Shown: one piece after another, positions 7,819 to 11,110 of the stretch
Layout of the letters: each line of letters begins with the position of its first letter
How positions within the stretch are numbered: the stretch's first letter is position 1
Assembly (NCBI GenBank): GCA_964510785.1
Contig: CAZECM010000098.1
Location: forward strand, 1 to 11,110
DNA from: JAAYZM01 sp964510785
Lineage (GTDB): Bacteria > Actinomycetota > Actinomycetes > Actinomycetales > Cellulomonadaceae
Reading direction: 5' to 3'
Length of the DNA: 11,110 nucleotides
The notes under the pieces: model-generated
Seen by the model: only the letters and a program-made list of their open reading frames with translations
Told to the model about the DNA's origin: nothing
The model's database searches: none
Position numbers and translations under genes: made by a program

Positions 7819-7968
7819 CGCGGGACGCCGTCCCCCTCCGCGGGACGCTGTCCCCCTCCGCGGGACGCTGTCCTCCTCCGCGGGACGCTGGCCCCCTCCG
7901 CGGGACGCGGTGCCCTTCTGCGGGACGCGGTGCTCGCGAAACGCACCCTGCGGGACGCTGTGCGCGCA
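7819..7968. repeat. 20-bp tandem repeat array, six contiguous copies plus one displaced copy
   Basis: Copies start at 7819, 7839, 7859, 7879, 7899 and 7919, exactly 20 bp apart, with a core of GCGGGACGC in each. A 10-bp interruption (7939-7948) precedes a seventh copy at 7949. Copies 1 and 2 differ by one base, as do copies 2 and 3 and copies 2 and 4; copies 5, 6 and 7 are progressively more diverged in the second half. In copies 1 and 2 the unit contains the perfect mini-hairpin GGGAC-GCC/T-GTCCC (5-bp stem, 3-nt loop), and GTCCC can instead pair with the next copy's GGGAC. The period is about two helical turns. The position between convergent stops resembles REP/BIME-type intergenic elements. 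The function is unknown. Confidence 0.85.
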
Positions 7969-7981
7969 CAACGTCCCGCAG
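7948..7981. terminator. 34-nt near-perfect palindrome, candidate bidirectional terminator
   Basis: The two 17-nt arms (7948-7964 and 7965-7981) are reverse complements except at one position (C7958 opposite A7971). The outer arms are the repeat core CTGCGGGACG and its inverse CGTCCCGCAG. The centre is TGTGCGCGCACA. In RNA it would form a very stable hairpin with a GC-rich tip, usable from either strand. It lies 158 nt past the fprA stop and 67 nt past the ATPase stop. There is no T tract, so the terminator role is inferred from position and stability; a protein-binding or REP-like role is also possible. Confidence 0.55.
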
Positions 7982-7997
7982 AGCGGGTGAGGCGTCT

Positions 7998-8030
7998 GGG
8001 GTGGGGCCCGGGGGTGGGGCCCGCCGGGGG
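7998..8030 (+). repeat. 13-bp perfect direct repeat forming a G-quadruplex-prone block
   Basis: GGGGTGGGGCCCG occurs twice back to back (7998-8010 and 8011-8023). The + strand G runs are 7998-8001, 8003-8006, 8010-8014, 8016-8019 and 8026-8030, with loops of 1, 3, 1 and 6 nt. This satisfies a four-tetrad G-quadruplex pattern. The interleaved CCC runs could compete by duplex pairing. It lies 18 bp or more beyond the ATPase stop and would be G-rich in an extended fprA transcript. Confidence 0.65.
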
Positions 8031-8048
8031 TGAGGATTCCGGGGCGGC

Positions 8049-8843
8049 TCAGCGGGGGAGCATGCGGCGCAGGAACTCCCGGGTGCGCGGCTCCTGCGGG
8101 TCGGTGAGGACCTGGGCGGCCGGGCCGCGCTCGTGGACGCGCCCGGCGTGCAGGAAGCAGACCTCGTCTGCGACGTCGCGCGCGAACGCCATCTCGTGCG
8201 TCGCGATGAGCATCGTGAGCCCCTCGGCGCGCAGCTCGGTGAGCAGGTCGAGCACCTCACCCACGAGCTCGGGGTCGAGCGCCGAGGTCACCTCGTCGAG
8301 CAGGAGCAGGCGCGGGGAGGACACGAGCGCGCGGGCGATCGCGACGCGCTGCTGCTGACCGCCTGACAGCTCGTCGGGGAACGCCCGGGCCTTGTCCGCG
8401 AGCCCCACCCGCTCGAGCATCGCGAGGGCCTTCTCGTCGGCCTCCGCGCGCGCTACCTTGTGCACCAGGCGCTGGGCGAGCGCGACGTTCTCCACGACCC
8501 GCAGGTGCCCGAAGAGGTTGAAGGCCTGGAACACCATGCCCATGCGGGCGCGCACGGCGTTCGCGTCGACGCGCGGGTCGCAGATGTCGAGGCCGTCGAG
8601 CCAGATGTCGCCGTCGTCGACCTCCTCGAGCAGGTCGATCGCGCGCAGCAGGGTCGACTTGCCGGAGCCGGACGCACCGATGAGCGCGATGACCTGGTGG
8701 GGGTGGACGTCGAGGTCCACGCCGTCGAGCACGACGTTCTCGCCGAACGACTTGCGGACCCCGCGCACGCGCAGCAGGGGCTCGGTGCCGCCGTCGGGCA
8801 GTCTCCCGCCGTCGGGCCACGCCCCGCCGTCGTCGGCCCTCAC
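8049..8843 (-). CDS. Polar amino-acid ABC transporter, ATP-binding protein
   Basis: This is a cytoplasmic ATPase of 264 residues that powers the importer coded by the two genes before it. Motifs are Walker A GASGSGKST (56-64), Q-loop Gln106 in VFQAFNLFGHL, signature LSGGQQQR (159-166), Walker B LLLLDE (179-184) followed by VTSALDPELVGEV, and the switch His216 in ATHEMAFARDVADEV. The VFQAFNLFGHLRVVENV and THEMAFAR strings are typical of the GlnQ/HisP/ArtP amino-acid subfamily. The D-E-V-T form (Val where many have Pro) occurs in this subfamily and does not suggest inactivity. The GTG start overlaps the permease stop as GTGA, with only a G-rich stretch upstream, so translation is probably coupled. 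Residues 4-21 are a low-complexity extension of PDGGxx repeats before the fold begins at LLRVRGVRKSF. All catalytic residues are present. Confidence 0.93.
   Translation of the reverse strand: MRADDGGAWPDGGRLPDGGTEPLLRVRGVRKSFGENVVLDGVDLDVHPHQVIALIGASGSGKSTLLRAIDLLEEVDDGDIWLDGLDICDPRVDANAVRARMGMVFQAFNLFGHLRVVENVALAQRLVHKVARAEADEKALAMLERVGLADKARAFPDELSGGQQQRVAIARALVSSPRLLLLDEVTSALDPELVGEVLDLLTELRAEGLTMLIATHEMAFARDVADEVCFLHAGRVHERGPAAQVLTDPQEPRTREFLRRMLPR
8781..8834 (-). repeat. 18-bp in-frame minisatellite coding PDGGxx repeats
   Basis: The 12-mer CCGCCGTCGGGC (+ strand) occurs at 8788-8799 and 8806-8817, and a shortened copy starts at 8824, giving an exact 18-bp period. In the ATPase frame this reads DDGGAW-PDGGRL-PDGGTE (residues 4-21). 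Because the period is a multiple of three, copy-number change would alter the protein length without a frameshift. Confidence 0.6.
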
Positions 8844-9730
8844 CGCAACGCACCCCCGCCCGCGAGGTTCGACTGCGCCCCGAGCCAGCCCGAGCGGCGC
8901 GCGAACGCGTCCGTGAACCGTGTGAGCGGGATCGTCAGCGCGATGAACAGGAAGCCCGCCACGATGTAGGGCGTGAAGTTCGCGTGGGCTGACGTCACGA
9001 TCTGGGCCATGCGGATCGCGTCGTAGGCGCCGAGCACGGAGATGAGCCCGGAGTCCTTCGAGAGGGCCACGAGATCGTTGAGCAGGGGTGGCACGACGCG
9101 GCGCACGGCCTGCGGCAGCACGACGTGCCGCGTCGCCTGGGCGCGCGTGAGTCCGAGCGAGCGTGCCGCGGCGACCTGCGAGGGGTGCACGGACTCGATG
9201 CCGGCGCGGAACACCTCCGCGACGTACGCCGAGTAGGTCAGCACGATCGCGAGCCCGCCGAGGATCACGGGCGACGTCGTCATGCCCGGGATGCGCAGCC
9301 CCGGCACGCCGAAGCCCACGACGAGCAGCACGAGCAGGAGCGGCAGCCCGCGGAAGAGGTCCACGTACGCCGTCGCGGCGGCGCGCAGCGGGAAGAACAC
9401 GGGCCCGCGCAGCGTGCGGCAGATCGCGAGCAGCAGTGCGAAGAAGAAGATGACGACGGCGGACACCGCGAGCACCCGCACGTTGAGCCAGAGTCCCTCG
9501 AGCACCTGGGGGAACGACGCGACGGCGACGTCCCAGTCGAGGAAGGACTTGCGCACGCGCGGCCAGCCGGGCGTGTTGACGACGGCGAGGACGACGACGG
9601 CGGTCACCACGGCGGTGCTCGCGAAGGCGGTCACGGTCGACCGTCGGGCGGCCCGGCGCCGCAAGGCATCCCGCTCACGCTGGCGGGCCGAGGGCTCCCA
9701 GCCCCCGGCCCGCTCGCGCATGTCGCTCAT
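8840..9730 (-). CDS. Polar amino-acid ABC transporter, permease (HisM/GlnP-type)
   Basis: This is the inner-membrane channel of the importer, 296 residues. A charged, Arg-rich cytoplasmic N-terminus (about 1-30) is followed by a first hydrophobic segment at about 34-52, then the conserved permease domain from about residue 75. The coupling (EAA) loop is recognisable at about 172-215: VFRAGIESVHPSQVAAARSL, then GLTRAQATRHVVLPQAVRRV and PPLLNDLVALSKDSGL. YVDLFRGLPLLL (122-133) is also typical of the amino-acid permease family. Only one permease gene is present, so a homodimer is likely, as in GlnP-type systems. The ATG at 9730 has no evident Shine-Dalgarno in the 26 bp after the binding-protein stop; a second ATG three codons on is an alternative. 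The stop overlaps the ATPase start by 4 bp. Confidence 0.93.
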   Translation of the reverse strand: MSDMRERAGGWEPSARQRERDALRRRAARRSTVTAFASTAVVTAVVVLAVVNTPGWPRVRKSFLDWDVAVASFPQVLEGLWLNVRVLAVSAVVIFFFALLLAICRTLRGPVFFPLRAAATAYVDLFRGLPLLLVLLVVGFGVPGLRIPGMTTSPVILGGLAIVLTYSAYVAEVFRAGIESVHPSQVAAARSLGLTRAQATRHVVLPQAVRRVVPPLLNDLVALSKDSGLISVLGAYDAIRMAQIVTSAHANFTPYIVAGFLFIALTIPLTRFTDAFARRSGWLGAQSNLAGGGALR

Positions 9731-9756
9731 GGTGGTTCAGTCTGCCGTGGCCGACC

Positions 9757-10638
9757 TCACTGCAGGACGGGAACGCCCGCGTTGTCCGCGATCCACGTCG
9801 ACTCGAGATCGGCGAGCGTGCCGTTCGTGCGCAGGGCGTCCACGGCCCCCGTCACGGCGTCGACGTTCGGGGACTCGAGGTCGAGCACGAGGCCGAACTG
9901 GTCGGGGTTGTCGCCCGCGGGGAGCTGGCCGAGGAGGGTGCCACCCTCGTCGCCGTACTCGACGGCCGAGATGTAGAGCGCCGTCGGGAGGTCGAAGACG
10001 ACCACGTCGACGAGCCCGGAGACGAGGGCCTGCTTGGCCTGGTCGTTGTCGTTGAACAGCGAGATCGCGTTGTCGGGCTGCACGGCGGCCTCGATCACGG
10101 CCGCGCTCGTGGTGCCGACCATCGCGCCGATCTTCAGGGGCTTGAGGCCCGCGATGTCCGTGACGCCCTCGGCCCCGCTGCCCTCGATCGTCACGACGGC
10201 CTGCGTCGCGTCGTAGTAGGAGGAGGAGAACGCGATGTTCGCCTTGCGCTCCTCGGTGATGGACACCTGGTTGATCGCGAAGTCGTAGTTCTTCACGCCC
10301 GGCGCGATGATCTGGTCGAAGCTCGCGGTGACCCACACGACGTCCTCGGCCGCGAAGCCGAGCTCGGCCGCGACGGCGTAGGCGACGGCGGACTCGTAGC
10401 CCTGGCCGTTCGAGGGGTCGTTGTCGACGACCCACGGCTCGTAGGCCGGGTCCGAGGTGCCGATCGTGAGCTTGCCCTCGGTGACGGTCTCGAGGGTGGG
10501 GCCGACCGGCTCGGTCGTCTCCGACTCGGTGGGCTGGACCTCGAGCGTCGGTTCGGGGGTGCCGGAGCCGCTGGCGCAACCCGCGAGCGCCAGGGCGCTC
10601 GCAGCGGCCAGGGCGGTGATGCGGGTGGTGATGCGCAT
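9757..10638 (-). CDS. Polar amino-acid ABC transporter, lipoprotein substrate-binding protein (family 3)
   Basis: This is the extracytoplasmic receptor of the importer, 293 residues. It has a lipoprotein signal peptide with two early Arg, a hydrophobic stretch and lipobox LAGC, so Cys21 would be lipidated and anchor it to the membrane. A Gly/Thr/Glu/Pro-rich linker (22-55) follows. The SBP_bac_3 fold starts at GKLTIGTSDPAYEPWV (55-70). Other family strings are FAINQVSITEERKANIAFSS (120-139), in which Arg131 would contact the ligand carboxylate; VGTTSAAVIE (174-183); and VVVFDLPTALY (212-222), in which Asp215 would contact the amino group. The specific amino acid cannot be told. The start is ATG at 10638, supported by GAGGAG about 6 nt upstream and by the signal peptide; the frame stays open further upstream but codes nothing signal-like. 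It is the first gene of the operon, with 26 bp to the permease. Confidence 0.93.
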   Translation of the reverse strand: MRITTRITALAAASALALAGCASGSGTPEPTLEVQPTESETTEPVGPTLETVTEGKLTIGTSDPAYEPWVVDNDPSNGQGYESAVAYAVAAELGFAAEDVVWVTASFDQIIAPGVKNYDFAINQVSITEERKANIAFSSSYYDATQAVVTIEGSGAEGVTDIAGLKPLKIGAMVGTTSAAVIEAAVQPDNAISLFNDNDQAKQALVSGLVDVVVFDLPTALYISAVEYGDEGGTLLGQLPAGDNPDQFGLVLDLESPNVDAVTGAVDALRTNGTLADLESTWIADNAGVPVLQ

Positions 10639-10680
10639 GTGCTGCTCCTCGAGGTGGCGATGCCACGGTGGTAGGGGGTG

Positions 10681-10695
10681 GACCGGGTACCGGTC
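10681..10695. promoter_or_regulatory. Perfect inverted repeat, possible operator
   Basis: GACCGG-GTA-CCGGTC is a perfect 6-bp inverted repeat with a 3-nt centre, in the divergent gap between the binding-protein gene and htpX. It lies 43 nt upstream of the binding-protein ATG. If the weak -10 candidate at 10711-10716 is real, it would sit just downstream of the transcription start, a repressor-type position. It could instead be a 5'-leader hairpin. No regulator gene is in the window. Confidence 0.35.
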
Positions 10696-10710
10696 GGTAG
10701 GTCCGTCGTC

Positions 10711-10716
10711 AGCGTA
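10711..10716 (-). promoter_or_regulatory. Candidate -10 of the amino-acid ABC operon
   Basis: TACGCT on the - strand matches TAnnnT and is the best -10 candidate I see upstream of the binding-protein gene. It implies a leader of about 65 nt, which leaves room for the good Shine-Dalgarno (GAGGAG) before the ATG. No TTGAC-like -35 is found at the usual spacing, so this is a weak call. Confidence 0.3.
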
Positions 10717-10786
10717 AGGGAACGTCCGCGGCGTCGTCGTCGTTGTGTCACGTAGTGATCGAATGACGGAAGGTGGCACGACGGCG

Positions 10787-11110
10787 ATGGGCCGACGGTG
10801 GGTCAACGGGGTCAAGACGGCGGGGCTCTTCGGGGCGATGTGGGCGCTCCTGCTCGGCGTGTGGGCACTCGTGGGGAACGGCAGCTCAGGGCTGCTCGTG
10901 GTGTTCGTGGGGGTCGGGCTCGTCTCGACGGCCGTGAGCTACTGGAACTCCGACAAGATCGCGATCCGGGCCATGCGCGCCCGGCCCGTCACGGAGCTCG
11001 AGCAGCCCGTCATGTACCGGGTGGTGCGCGAGCTCTCGACGCAGGCCCGCCAGCCCATGCCGCGCCTCTACGTCTCGCCAAACCCGCAACCGAACGCCTT
11101 TGCAACTGGT
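10787..11110 (+). CDS. htpX: Zinc metalloprotease HtpX, 3'-truncated by window edge
   Basis: These are the first 108 codons of a membrane-bound M48 protease that degrades damaged membrane proteins. Two hydrophobic segments (about residues 12-30 and 36-54) are followed by SYWNSDKIAIRAMRARPVTE, then LEQPVMYRVVRELSTQARQP and MPRLYVSPNPQPNAFATG. These strings are close to what I recall of mycobacterial HtpX. The zinc-binding HExxH motif would come shortly after the window end, so activity cannot be judged. ATG 10787 gives an N-terminus about the same length as the mycobacterial protein and has GGAAGGTGG 10-13 nt upstream. An in-frame ATG at 10763 would add eight residues and has no Shine-Dalgarno. 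The gene is divergent from the amino-acid ABC operon. The last dozen codons use bases unlike the rest of the window. Confidence 0.88.
   Translation, partial: MGRRWVNGVKTAGLFGAMWALLLGVWALVGNGSSGLLVVFVGVGLVSTAVSYWNSDKIAIRAMRARPVTELEQPVMYRVVRELSTQARQPMPRLYVSPNPQPNAFATG

Larger units (their letters stand above)
7790..8048. other. Gene-free spacer between convergent fprA and ABC ATPase genes
   Basis: This 259-bp stretch contains no supportable gene. It holds, in order, a C-rich lead-in (7790-7818), a 20-bp tandem repeat array, a seventh copy folded into a long palindrome, and a G-run block. Open frames cross it on both strands, but their translations only mirror the repeat (for example PSAGR or VPRRGTASRGG), and no frame is favoured. 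Confidence 0.8.

Noticed and set aside
7819..7968. The repeat array as a CRISPR array
   Set aside because: The period is only 20 bp with no unique spacers, the units are adjacent, and there are no cas genes in the window.
6338..8260. 640-residue open frame on the - strand
   Set aside because: It is antisense to fprA and runs out of frame into the ATPase; it has no recognisable domain and the repeat gives only low-complexity peptide.
10732..10743. Four CGT triplets as a microsatellite
   Set aside because: Too short to matter, and GTC/CGT runs are frequent throughout this GC-rich sequence.
10748..10758. TCAC-GTA-GTGA inverted repeat upstream of htpX
   Set aside because: The arms are only 4 bp and there is no aligned promoter, so it is within what chance would give.
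10639..10815. N-terminal extension of the substrate-binding protein to the upstream ATG
   Set aside because: A clear Shine-Dalgarno and lipoprotein signal peptide fix the start at 10638; the extension would bury the signal peptide.
10886..11089. 67-residue open frame on the - strand near the window end
   Set aside because: It is antisense to htpX, whose N-terminal family strings are clear on the + strand.

Overview
The window is very GC-rich on both strands. Its codons end almost only in G or C, GTG starts are common, and many stop and start codons overlap by four bases. This, the family make-up (complex I genes next to a long-chain polyprenyl diphosphate synthase, a mycobacterial-type FprA, an actinobacterial HtpX N-terminus) and two apparently leaderless promoters point to a high-GC Gram-positive actinobacterium. 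A member of the Micrococcales such as a Cellulomonas relative is plausible, but this is inference without a database search.

Left part (1-5331, + strand): the 3' end of the NADH-quinone oxidoreductase operon. A truncated nuoL is followed by complete nuoM and nuoN, the three antiporter-like, proton-pumping membrane subunits of complex I. A long-chain polyprenyl diphosphate synthase follows, coupled to nuoN by a GTGA stop/start overlap. In actinobacteria this enzyme most likely makes the side chain of menaquinone, the electron acceptor of complex I, so the operon joins the pump to supply of its quinone substrate.

Middle (5342-7789): rarD, a DMT-superfamily permease on the - strand, converges on the synthase gene with a 10-bp gap. 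It diverges from fprA, an FAD/NADPH ferredoxin reductase on the + strand. In the 111-bp divergent gap each gene has a TAnnnT -10 element 6-7 nt before a GTG codon and no usable Shine-Dalgarno, the layout of leaderless transcripts.

Gene-free spacer (7790-8048, between convergent genes): this is the most unusual stretch. It holds six 20-bp tandem repeats, a partly degenerate seventh copy that forms a 34-nt near-perfect palindrome with an inverted half-copy, and a G-run block with strong G-quadruplex potential.

Right part (8049-10638, - strand): a three-gene polar amino-acid ABC importer in the order lipoprotein binding protein, permease, ATPase. The ATPase has an N-terminal hexapeptide repeat coded by an 18-bp minisatellite. 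Divergent from it, and cut by the window edge, is the N-terminal part of htpX, a membrane M48 metalloprotease. The 148-bp gap between them holds a perfect 6+3+6 inverted repeat that could be an operator.

Most of the window is ordinary core and housekeeping DNA. I see no phage, insertion sequence, CRISPR array, tRNA or rRNA, and no clear new multi-gene system. The best leads are the repeat, palindrome and G-run spacer and the pair of leaderless promoters.
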